This document shows, piece by piece, positions 40,070 to 47,944 of a DNA stretch of 64,000 nt (position 1 is the first letter of the stretch; each line of letters opens with the position of its first letter). The DNA lies in the NCBI GenBank assembly GCA_015061285.1, contig SUWW01000002.1, positions 217,952 to 281,951 on the forward strand, in the 5' to 3' direction. Made by a program: the position numbers and the translations under genes. The stretch is from Bacteroidales bacterium (GTDB lineage: Bacteria > Bacteroidota > Bacteroidia > Bacteroidales > Marinilabiliaceae). The notes beneath the pieces are model-generated. The model searched no databases. It saw only the letters and a program-made list of their open reading frames with translations, and was not told the DNA's origin.

Positions 40070-40107
40070 AAATTGGCGTAACTCAAATTACGCCAATTTT
40101 GCTTTTG
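40069..40107 (+). terminator. Rho-independent terminator of lptC
   Basis: AAATTGGCGTAA at 40070-40081 pairs with TTACGCCAATTT at 40088-40099, followed by TGCTTTT. The stem overlaps the lptC stop codon. Confidence 0.85.
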
Positions 40108-40130
40108 TTACCATTCTATTTTATATGCCC

Positions 40131-40148
40131 AATTTGTTCCAACAAATT
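40131..40148. promoter_or_regulatory. Perfect palindrome upstream of the TANFOR gene
   Basis: AATTTGTTCCAACAAATT is a perfect 8-2-8 inverted repeat, 72 bp before the start codon. A weaker dyad (CTTGTGGAATACAAAT) follows at about 40168-40183. It could be an operator. It might equally be a relic of the AATTTGTTCC-type intergenic repeat seen at about 14575. Confidence 0.35.
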
Positions 40149-40220
40149 TGAAATCAGCAAACCAATACTTGTGGAATACAAATTCCCTATAGCGGATGCA
40201 AAACAAAAAAGCCAAATAAA

Positions 40221-43200
40221 TTGAAACGCCTCACCAACATACTCCTCTTCCTCCTCCTGAGCATCACCGCCTTTGCTCAGCGAGCACCTATCACCGTAAC
40301 TACTATACTGACGCCGCCTTACACGACATCACTATCCACTATGGCGGAGAGCGGAAGCACGCGGTTGATGGTGAATCTGCTTGTCAACGATGTTACCATC
40401 ACGGAGATACCCGTTAAACTCCACATTAAGATGGAGAGTGCGGGCATCACTATCGAGAGCATACCTACGCAGGCCGTGCGACCGATGTTCCTCGGTGGTG
40501 GCGAGGCACGTGTGCTCACAGGAGACGACTTTGCAGAGTACCTAAGACTTGACAATCTTAACTTCAAAGGCTTCTCTAAAGAGGCATATATAAAAAACGG
40601 ACAACTGCCCGCCGGATTGTGGAAATTTTCGGTCAGCGTAAGGCATTTCTATACCAACAAAACCATCTCCAACATAGGCACGGTGACGGCTTGGATCACG
40701 AGCTACAAACCACCCGTTTTGACAACGCCCAAGGAGGGCGAAATAGCGCCGAGCAACGCCGCATTGCCACTAACATTCAGTTGGCAAGCGAGCAAGCACA
40801 CAGGCGGTACGGCAGCCATAATGTACCGCTTCGAGATGTGGGAGAGGCGCATCGATGGCGTACCAGCACAAGCAGTGGCAGCAAGCGTTCCGCCTATTTA
40901 TACTACCGAGACAGCCGGATTGACAGCCACCGTACTTCCCGCCACACTCGCCCTTGAGCCTGGCATGAAATATTGCTGGCGCGTTACGGCCTACGACCCG
41001 TCGGGCATGGTGACAATTGAAAACAAAGGCGAGTCGGAAGTTCGCACATTCCAATATCTCGAAAAATGTCCAGAGGTATGCGGCTTGACGGTAGATATTA
41101 AGGATGACACAGGGTACGCCTCGTGGGAGGAGAACCGCATGCATCTGGGTGGCTACAACTTCGAGTTCTACGACGACGAAGGCACATGCCACAAGACGCT
41201 GTGGGGCAGCTCGACCAAGACGGCTGGCATAGGCGGCGAATACGGCAAGACGTGGCACGTGAGGGTGCAAGGCCTCTGCCGAAGTGGTGTCGAAGGACCA
41301 TGGAGCGACTGGGTGGACTTCAAAATACCCGATGCGTTCAAGCCGTTGAAGGACGAGAACGGGAATACGTATGAGTGCGGACGAGAAGTCCCTGAGCGCG
41401 TGATAACCAACTTCGAGCTCATTGACAACATACAAAAAGGCGACACGCTGGAAGACGAGCGCGGCACAACGAAATACATCGTTCATTCAGCAATAAAAAA
41501 CGAAGACGGTAGCTTCCGCGGACTCTCGTACATGAAGTTGAGCTTCTGGGGCGTGAAGGTACTTGGCGAGTACAACAACATGAAGGTGAACACCGACGGC
41601 GTGATAATAGGCCGCTACGCGTGGAAATCCGTGAAATCCGACCTGCTTGTTGCCGACCCCGAAGCCATTGAGAAATGGGCTGACGAACTGGCGCTCGAGA
41701 TGGCTGGCGCTACCTACAACAACACCATCAAAGACACCATCGTCCTCAAATATTCCAAAGGCTATGTACGCTTCGAGACCATCCGCCGCGAGGGCGATAA
41801 GTATTTTGCCGTAACGAGCGATAACAAAGACGTGGAAATCACCTCTATGATAAACGGCAAGACACGCGCTTTAGTACAAGATGGCGACGGCCACGAACTC
41901 GTCATCGATAAGGACGGTAACGTGATGGGCGTGGAGGAGTATAAGAAGTGCGGGGGAAGTAAGGCGTTGCTGCGCGAGAATATCAAAGAGAAAGACTCGC
42001 AGGTGACGAAGAGTGGCAACGTAAAATTCTTCAGCGCTGGCGATTATCTGTTTGATACTTACGATAATTATTCAGGAAAGACTGGCTATGCCGAGCGTTT
42101 CCCGAGCATTGGCGAAGGCGATTACCGTCCTGCATACGCCTGCGCAGAGAGCAACACTAAAATTGAGATTAAGGCAGAGCCGTACGCTAATATCACCTTC
42201 AAGAACGAGCGCGGTGTGCCTCTAATCTGCAAGGGTGGTATTCTTGAAGTAACCGCCCGTGGCGACCGCGATACAACTTCTATCTATGCCTACGATGCCG
42301 AGAACCATATCGTTGGCAAGGTGAACGTGCTGAGCTACGACAAGCAGACGCGTAAGATTTGCCTTGTGCCTATTGGCGACACCAAAGTCCCCGACGCAAG
42401 TGCTGTTAAGCAAGGGCTTGATGAAATTTTCGCCAAGTTGATGATGGATTTTGATGTTACCATAGGCGAGCCGATAACGATACAATATGCTAAGAATAAC
42501 ATATTTACGCACGGCGGCAGCGGCATGATTGGCGTATATAACACCGACCAGAAGGCTGCCATTAGCAAGCTAAAAGAGCGCGGCATAGATAACGAAACGG
42601 TTTATCTCTTCCTCGCCGAGTGTAGCATCAACAACCAACTCGACGAAAACGACAAAATACAAGTTGTAAATGGCTACATGCCGCGCGGCTACCAGTTCGG
42701 ATTTATCTACAATGAATTCAACAACTACCGAACTGATGCCCACGAGATATGCCACGGCGCATTCCACCTGAAACACACTTTTGCCCAAGACGATTTCCTT
42801 GCCGCAGAGCGCACTACCGACAACCTCATGGACTACAACGACGGCAAGACGCTCAACCATTGGCAATGGAAAGATATTCACCAACCTAAGAGCGTAAGGT
42901 TCAGGTGGTTGCAAGATGAAGAGGGGGCGGAAGCTTGGAGTGAAGGAACTCGATATAAATGCATTAGTACAGAATTAGCAACTAAGATAAAGAGCAAGTA
43001 TCGCTATTTCTACTATCCAGACGGATCTATTGTGGATATGAAAGATTACTTGCCATCGGGCTTCTATTTGTCGAACGATGTAGATGCGAAGACTTCGTAT
43101 GGAACGGTGGCAACAATCAGAGAAGGAGACAAAGATTTGTATTACGTATTTGACCACGACACGCATCAAAACGAAGGATATGGCTACTCATTAGGTGGTA

Positions 43201-44387
43201 AGACAGTCTTGCTATATAATATTCCTCCAATAAGCAATCCTAATTTGGATGAATTGAACCCAGTGTATGTCTACATTGAAGGCAATAATATCAGAACTGT
43301 TGATTCTCATGGTGAGGAGATGACGTATGATAACTCTGTTTGCGATTGCAATATGGCTAAATACAGAGAATTGACGCCTGATATGCTAATCTCTGAGGTT
43401 AATGAGCCGCTATCTAAAGCACCTCGAATGTTCTATGATCCAAAGACCAATGAGATCATTTTTGTAACGGAGGTCCACGACCTAAAGTGGTTCCGTGTTG
43501 CTGAAGATGGTCCTCAATATGATTTGGAATCTTTGAAGGCGCAAGGTGCTAAATGTCACTACTACACAGAAGCTGAACTTGCTAACACCCACTACAATCA
43601 GCTACGTACTGATGTTCAGACCGCAATGAACGAAGGTGGCAAGGTTGTAATGATTGGTCTTGCGGCTACAATTGCTGCACCGTATTTGATAGAATATGCA
43701 GCAGCATATGGGGAGCAAGCGTTGGTACAGTTAGCGAAGAAAGCAGGTGAAAAGGCCGTTCAAGAACTGATAAAGAAGGGTATCAATCAATTTATCAAGA
43801 AATGTGCAAAAGACGAAGTAAAGGATGATGCTAAGGCATTCATTAGAGGCGCAGTTTCTCAATTCCTTATTTCTAGTATAATATGGGCGGTTGAAGAGAC
43901 AGAGAATGGACATAAAGTAGGTGCGGATACCTATGCATCGCTTTTAGGGTTGAATGGAGATTCCGAAATATTGAATTCAAAATATGGAAACAAGACACGA
44001 GATTTTTGGATGAATGTATTGCAAGCTGGTCTGACAAGTTTTTTGGATAAGTTTTTAGATCGGTATTCTAAAACGCATTCAATTGCTATTGATAAATGTA
44101 TTGTTACATATTTGGAAGATTTGGATTATTCACGTATTATTTCTGCTTTTGGAGATGAATCAAAATCTATTGAATTCGCTTTTGAACGAGTTTTGTTAGA
44201 AGTTGCAGAAAAAGTATTGCCATCAGCTATTGATTGCGGATGGAAATATGCACAAGAAGAGATGGGTGTTTCAAAGTTGGATTCCCACGTAAAAGAATAT
44301 ATAGGCTCCGTTATCATAGATGTTATAGGAAGAATCGGGACAAATGGAGTATATAGTCTTGAAAGATCGATAATTAACGACAAATGA
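40221..44387 (+). CDS. TANFOR-domain secreted giant protein with HExxH metallopeptidase, toxin-like
   Basis: A 1388-residue protein. The only start that exposes the signal peptide (KRLTNILLFLLLSITAFA) is the TTG at 40221; no in-frame ATG lies between it and the previous stop. Residues 21-165 match the TANFOR domain (PPYTTSL, LHIKMESAGITI, LDNLNFKGF), and 170-370 are fibronectin-III-like. HEICHGAFHLKHTF (841-854) gives a zincin HExxHxxxH core, and DNLMDYNDG follows. From about residue 905 the DNA becomes AT-rich, and a hydrophobic segment (about 1142-1175) precedes a helical tail with no family that I recognise. The layout is that of Bacteroidota polymorphic toxins: a conserved carrier and protease with an exchangeable C-terminus. 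The next gene overlaps by 4 bp. Confidence 0.75.
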   Translation: MKRLTNILLFLLLSITAFAQRAPITVTTILTPPYTTSLSTMAESGSTRLMVNLLVNDVTITEIPVKLHIKMESAGITIESIPTQAVRPMFLGGGEARVLTGDDFAEYLRLDNLNFKGFSKEAYIKNGQLPAGLWKFSVSVRHFYTNKTISNIGTVTAWITSYKPPVLTTPKEGEIAPSNAALPLTFSWQASKHTGGTAAIMYRFEMWERRIDGVPAQAVAASVPPIYTTETAGLTATVLPATLALEPGMKYCWRVTAYDPSGMVTIENKGESEVRTFQYLEKCPEVCGLTVDIKDDTGYASWEENRMHLGGYNFEFYDDEGTCHKTLWGSSTKTAGIGGEYGKTWHVRVQGLCRSGVEGPWSDWVDFKIPDAFKPLKDENGNTYECGREVPERVITNFELIDNIQKGDTLEDERGTTKYIVHSAIKNEDGSFRGLSYMKLSFWGVKVLGEYNNMKVNTDGVIIGRYAWKSVKSDLLVADPEAIEKWADELALEMAGATYNNTIKDTIVLKYSKGYVRFETIRREGDKYFAVTSDNKDVEITSMINGKTRALVQDGDGHELVIDKDGNVMGVEEYKKCGGSKALLRENIKEKDSQVTKSGNVKFFSAGDYLFDTYDNYSGKTGYAERFPSIGEGDYRPAYACAESNTKIEIKAEPYANITFKNERGVPLICKGGILEVTARGDRDTTSIYAYDAENHIVGKVNVLSYDKQTRKICLVPIGDTKVPDASAVKQGLDEIFAKLMMDFDVTIGEPITIQYAKNNIFTHGGSGMIGVYNTDQKAAISKLKERGIDNETVYLFLAECSINNQLDENDKIQVVNGYMPRGYQFGFIYNEFNNYRTDAHEICHGAFHLKHTFAQDDFLAAERTTDNLMDYNDGKTLNHWQWKDIHQPKSVRFRWLQDEEGAEAWSEGTRYKCISTELATKIKSKYRYFYYPDGSIVDMKDYLPSGFYLSNDVDAKTSYGTVATIREGDKDLYYVFDHDTHQNEGYGYSLGGKTVLLYNIPPISNPNLDELNPVYVYIEGNNIRTVDSHGEEMTYDNSVCDCNMAKYRELTPDMLISEVNEPLSKAPRMFYDPKTNEIIFVTEVHDLKWFRVAEDGPQYDLESLKAQGAKCHYYTEAELANTHYNQLRTDVQTAMNEGGKVVMIGLAATIAAPYLIEYAAAYGEQALVQLAKKAGEKAVQELIKKGINQFIKKCAKDEVKDDAKAFIRGAVSQFLISSIIWAVEETENGHKVGADTYASLLGLNGDSEILNSKYGNKTRDFWMNVLQAGLTSFLDKFLDRYSKTHSIAIDKCIVTYLEDLDYSRIISAFGDESKSIEFAFERVLLEVAEKVLPSAIDCGWKYAQEEMGVSKLDSHVKEYIGSVIIDVIGRIGTNGVYSLERSIINDK

Positions 44388-45556
44388 CATCAAATACTAA
44401 ATCAACAATAGCATTGTTAGTTGCAATATGCCTAACTCTATTAATGGCATTCTATTATACGCCATTTATGCTTTTGCGGTATTATAAATATGAATGGTGT
44501 GTACTCTTACGGATTGCTCTTCCCTCTGCATTCACAATAGTATGGATATATTATTGGCATAATAGAAAGTTCGGCAAGATAAAATTAATTATTCCAATTT
44601 TTGTAGCCATACACCAAATAGTACTTCATAATATTCTAAGTGTTAATTATCGGCAATCTCTTGCTGATAATACATCATACTTGCTTAACATATCAATAAA
44701 TGGCAGTGTTATAGAAGAATCAAGAGGTGTGCAGGTTCCCCAAACTCCTACATACAATGTACAAACAGGTAGACGCTACTATCTTCAAGGTGTGCATAGT
44801 TCGGGGAATTATACCCTAGTCAAAATGTCATTAGATGATTTTATTATTTGCGTTGTCAATGATAATCCCTCGCCAGCCGAAATTCAAAAATACATGGAGC
44901 CCGTTCTTTTCATTGATGGTGTAGAACAGCCACGCCCCGAATACGATGACTTGAAACTATCGGACGAAGAACGCCGCGATTTACTAAGAGAGCATCATAT
45001 AGAAGTCGCGCGCGTTGTAAAAAAGGAGCGCGATAAGTTCCTGCGCAATTTGGTGACATTGCAAGTAAACGATACTGTTCAAAAGACTGTCAATCTGATG
45101 TATAAAGACGAAGAAGATTATGATGACATTTTCGATTCGCTAAATGAAGAGAGTTACGTGCTTGTGAAGGTATCTGATATAAATCCCAAGGTTATTGAGG
45201 TAACAAATTGGCAGCCAACGACTAAAGAAATTGATAAGTACAATGTGAAATCATATCTAATGTTAGCCACGGTTATATCGAAGAAATCTGTAGATGACAA
45301 CAAACCAAGGAAGCATTCGATAACCTACTATGCAAAACTCCGAATTAACGATAAGATGGAAACAAGTTTTATCAGAGTAAGGGGTATGTTTCAGAGCGAT
45401 TATCAAGTATACGAATCTCTAAAAGTCGGAGACCCCGTCATGATAAAACTGACCGAAGGCAAAACAAAATCCGTCGATGTTCTCAACTGGCACCCAACGC
45501 CCGAACAAATAGAAAAATATAAAACCCCAGTCAGACTGATAGAAAAGAATAGGTAA
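44384..45556 (+). CDS. Membrane protein with three internal repeats, candidate immunity partner
   Basis: A 390-residue protein whose ATG overlaps the preceding TGA (ATGA), so it is translationally coupled. Three membrane segments (about 8-29, 38-57 and 66-88) precede a soluble part. Three copies of a unit of about 65-72 residues (99-170, 223-286, 315-379) each end with a motif like NWxPTxxEIxKY. The base composition is as AT-rich as the 3' part of the upstream gene, which suggests joint inheritance. I do not recognise a family. Position and topology suggest that it protects against, or anchors, the upstream effector. That is inference. Confidence 0.6.
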   Translation: MTSNTKSTIALLVAICLTLLMAFYYTPFMLLRYYKYEWCVLLRIALPSAFTIVWIYYWHNRKFGKIKLIIPIFVAIHQIVLHNILSVNYRQSLADNTSYLLNISINGSVIEESRGVQVPQTPTYNVQTGRRYYLQGVHSSGNYTLVKMSLDDFIICVVNDNPSPAEIQKYMEPVLFIDGVEQPRPEYDDLKLSDEERRDLLREHHIEVARVVKKERDKFLRNLVTLQVNDTVQKTVNLMYKDEEDYDDIFDSLNEESYVLVKVSDINPKVIEVTNWQPTTKEIDKYNVKSYLMLATVISKKSVDDNKPRKHSITYYAKLRINDKMETSFIRVRGMFQSDYQVYESLKVGDPVMIKLTEGKTKSVDVLNWHPTPEQIEKYKTPVRLIEKNR

Positions 45557-45560
45557 ATAA

Positions 45561-45647
45561 ATGAACCCACTCTACAAAATACTATCAATCAGCATAATCA
45601 GTGTTATCTGTGCGAAAATGCAACCTATTTTGCAGTGGCAAGAATAA
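45561..45647 (+). CDS. Small hypothetical peptide
   Basis: A 28-codon frame just after the candidate immunity gene, encoding MNPLYKILSISIISVICAK and a short tail. The hydrophobic N-terminus looks like a signal or membrane segment. It may be the surviving 5' end of a lost gene from a toxin-immunity array, a real small peptide, or chance. It has no independent support. Confidence 0.25.
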   Translation: MNPLYKILSISIISVICAKMQPILQWQE

Positions 45648-45686
45648 ATAGCTCAATGGTAAATAAGACAATTATCAATTAGGGCA

Positions 45687-45694
45687 TATCTTTG
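45687..45694 (+). promoter_or_regulatory. -7 promoter element of the Fur-family gene
   Basis: TATCTTTG fits TAnnTTTG exactly, 20 bp before the ATG. About 54 bp upstream, GCAACCTATTTTGC (45620-45633) is a weak partial match to the palindrome before the permease gene, which could mean autoregulation. Confidence 0.5.
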
Positions 45695-45714
45695 CGTGAA
45701 ACAATAAATGGCTT

Positions 45715-46143
45715 ATGTCTCATCAAGAAATAGAACAAATTCTTGCCGAAGTTGGTATTCGCCCAACCTCTGTCCGATTGCTTGTCTATGAGGCAATAAG
45801 TAATATAAAACACACCTTTTCGCTTGCCGATTTAGAAGCCGCAAACATCAACCTCGAACATAGTAGCATATTTCGAACGCTCACGCTCTTCCACGAGCAT
45901 CATCTCATTCACGAAGTCGACGATGGCAGCGGTTCTACTAAATATTGCCTCTGTACTGGTCATGGCATTTGCCACGAAGGCGAGAGTCATTTGCATTTTT
46001 TCTGCACCAAGTGCCACACCACATACTGTCTGCGCGGCGATGAATTGCCGCATATCACCTTGCCCGACGGCTACACCATGTCGAGCATGAACTTCCTTGT
46101 AAAAGGCATCTGTCCTCAGTGTGGCAAGAATTCGGATTTGTGA
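45715..46143 (+). CDS. Fur-family metal-responsive transcriptional regulator
   Basis: A 142-residue repressor. The winged helix spans about 12-80 (GIRPTSVRLLVYEAI; SSIFRTLTLFHEHHLIHEV). The dimerisation part has HLHFFCTKCHTTYCL and CPQCG, the two CxxC pairs of the structural zinc site, with His-rich segments (HGICHEGESHLHF) for the sensing site. The metal (iron, zinc or other) cannot be told. A heavy-metal permease lies 350 bp downstream behind a palindrome, so zinc or copper is plausible. Confidence 0.9.
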   Translation: MSHQEIEQILAEVGIRPTSVRLLVYEAISNIKHTFSLADLEAANINLEHSSIFRTLTLFHEHHLIHEVDDGSGSTKYCLCTGHGICHEGESHLHFFCTKCHTTYCLRGDELPHITLPDGYTMSSMNFLVKGICPQCGKNSDL

Positions 46144-46198
46144 TTGTCCCTAACAGAAATCTTGTTAATTCTCAATCTTCCTATTGTCAATTACAGCA

Positions 46199-46242
46199 TA
46201 AGCCCATCGTAAGCCTCGAGTAAGCCCCTCGCAAGCATTTCG
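46199..46242. repeat. 11-bp tandem repeat, four copies
   Basis: TAAGCCCATCG, TAAGCCTCGAG, TAAGCCCCTCG and CAAGCATTTCG follow each other without gaps. More AAGC and GCG-type words continue to about 46370. The 46144-46490 gap otherwise holds the operator candidate before the permease gene and no gene. Confidence 0.65.
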
Positions 46243-46429
46243 TTGCATAAATGCCATATTGTGTACTTTGGGGCGTTATATCGCAACGCAAAGCATATAA
46301 GCCCATATTTTAGCGTGTTTCGACGCTTTGTCGCGTGCTAATGCGTTTTATCACGCTTTTTGAATAGCACCTTTCGCCAAGCATTTACTATGTTTCGAAT
46401 TCTATAGCATACTCACCATCAATTGCATT

Positions 46430-46446
46430 TTGCAACTTAGTTGCAA
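46430..46446. promoter_or_regulatory. Palindromic operator candidate (Fur/Zur-like)
   Basis: TTGCAACTTAGTTGCAA is a perfect 7-3-7 inverted repeat, 44 bp before the permease ATG. It overlaps the expected -33 region of a promoter whose -7 would be TAACTATG (46458-46465). The size and symmetry fit a dimeric repressor, most simply the Fur-family protein encoded just upstream. Confidence 0.6.
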
Positions 46447-46490
46447 CTTTTTCCGCGTAACTATGCAGTCAGAAATAAATAACCATTGTC

Positions 46491-47774
46491 ATGGAATACA
46501 TAATTACACTTCTCAACCTAACAGGAGAAATGGCACCTTACCTATTGTTAGGCTTTTTGATAGCAGGACTGCTTCACACTTTTGTGCCGCAAAATCTTTA
46601 TGCTCAGCATCTTGGTAAACCTACCATGGGTTCGGTAATAAAAGCCGCGCTACTCGGCATACCATTGCCACTATGCTCATGTGGCGTAATGCCCACAACG
46701 GCTTCGCTTCGTAAAGATGGGGCAAGCAAAGGAGCCTGCGTTTCGTTCCTGACGGCCACTCCACAAACTGGCGTCGATAGCATTCTGGCTACTTGGTCGC
46801 TAATGGGCTTACCTATGGCCATAATTCGCCCTATAGCAGCACTATTTACGGCTCTTTTTGGTGGTTGGCTTGTAAATAGATACGACAAAGACCTCTCTCA
46901 GCCCAACTATGAAAGTGCTGGCGAATGTCATTGCCAAGAGCATAGCAACAGCAATAATACGCTATTCAACAAACTTTTGAACGCCTTTCGTTATGCATTC
47001 GTAGAGATGATGGCCGACATAGGCAAATGGCTCGTAATAGGTTTGCTTATAGCCTCGCTCATAACCGTGTTCGTGCCAAATAGTTGGTTTGCCATATTTG
47101 CAGGCAATCCATTGCTCAGCTACTTACTTGTGATGCTTATTGCCATACCTATGTATATATGTGCTACGGGCTCAATTCCTATTGCCGTATCGCTACTTAT
47201 GAAAGGCATCACACCTGGCGCAGCACTCATTATGCTTATGGCAGGACCAGCAACCAACATAGCTTCGCTACTTATTGTGTCGAAAATTCTTGGCAAACGC
47301 ACCACCATTCTATACATAATATCTATCGTTCTTGGTGCCCTCGGTTTTGCTGTAATTATCGACTACCTATTGCCATCGGCATGGTTTGCATTGCCACAAA
47401 CCATTTCGGCTGACATCTGTTGCGCCGAAGAAGTGCTGACACCATTCCAGATAGTTTGTGAAGTCATCTTAGGAGCGATGCTCGTCTATGCGCTCATAAT
47501 ACATAGGCACACCCATCACCACCATCACCACGAAGACGATGATTGCTGCTGCGAGTGTGAAGCAGAGAATAGACTGGTGTTCAGCGTGAAAGGTATGAAT
47601 TGCAGCCATTGTGCAGCCAATACCAAGAAAGCCATTCAGTCGGTTCGTGGCGTCACCGATGTTGATGTCGATCTCGCTGGAGCAAAAGCTTATGTATCAG
47701 GTAGTGACATAAATACCGATGAAATAATAAAAGCCGTAAGCGAACTTGGTTTTGAAATAGAGCAAAAGAGTTGA
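46491..47774 (+). CDS. Cu/Zn-type efflux permease (SO_0444 family) with HMA domain
   Basis: A 427-residue protein. Eight or so membrane segments form a COG0701 permease (LGIPLPLCSCGVMPTTASLRKDG; SFLTATPQTGVDSI; MAGPATNIASLL). A cytoplasmic tail follows, with HTHHHHHHEDDDCCCECE and then a heavy-metal-associated domain whose GMNCSHC (about 369-375) is the metal site. The family exports copper, zinc or similar ions. The upstream palindrome and Fur-family gene suggest metal control. It has its own terminator. Confidence 0.92.
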   Translation: MEYIITLLNLTGEMAPYLLLGFLIAGLLHTFVPQNLYAQHLGKPTMGSVIKAALLGIPLPLCSCGVMPTTASLRKDGASKGACVSFLTATPQTGVDSILATWSLMGLPMAIIRPIAALFTALFGGWLVNRYDKDLSQPNYESAGECHCQEHSNSNNTLFNKLLNAFRYAFVEMMADIGKWLVIGLLIASLITVFVPNSWFAIFAGNPLLSYLLVMLIAIPMYICATGSIPIAVSLLMKGITPGAALIMLMAGPATNIASLLIVSKILGKRTTILYIISIVLGALGFAVIIDYLLPSAWFALPQTISADICCAEEVLTPFQIVCEVILGAMLVYALIIHRHTHHHHHHEDDDCCCECEAENRLVFSVKGMNCSHCAANTKKAIQSVRGVTDVDVDLAGAKAYVSGSDINTDEIIKAVSELGFEIEQKS

Positions 47775-47797
47775 CACAAATTCGTTATATTTATGCA

Positions 47798-47827
47798 AGC
47801 CTCACCAAAAAAGTGGGGCTTTTTTTA
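47798..47827 (+). terminator. Rho-independent terminator of the permease gene
   Basis: AGCCTCAC at 47798-47805 pairs with GTGGGGCT at 47813-47820 (one G-T pair), followed by six T. Confidence 0.88.
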
Positions 47828-47944
47828 TACCCCTATTTTAGGACGAAACTAAAAAATAAGCTATTTTAGCACGGTTTTTTGAGATTTGAGTTGTCTTTCG
47901 ACACCCTATCGACAAAATAAAAATATAAAGAAAAACAAGTCAAA

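Noticed and set aside
40770-41486. Minus-strand frame of 238 codons inside the TANFOR gene
   Set aside because: Antisense to the Fn3-like part; GC-rich sequence yields chance open frames.
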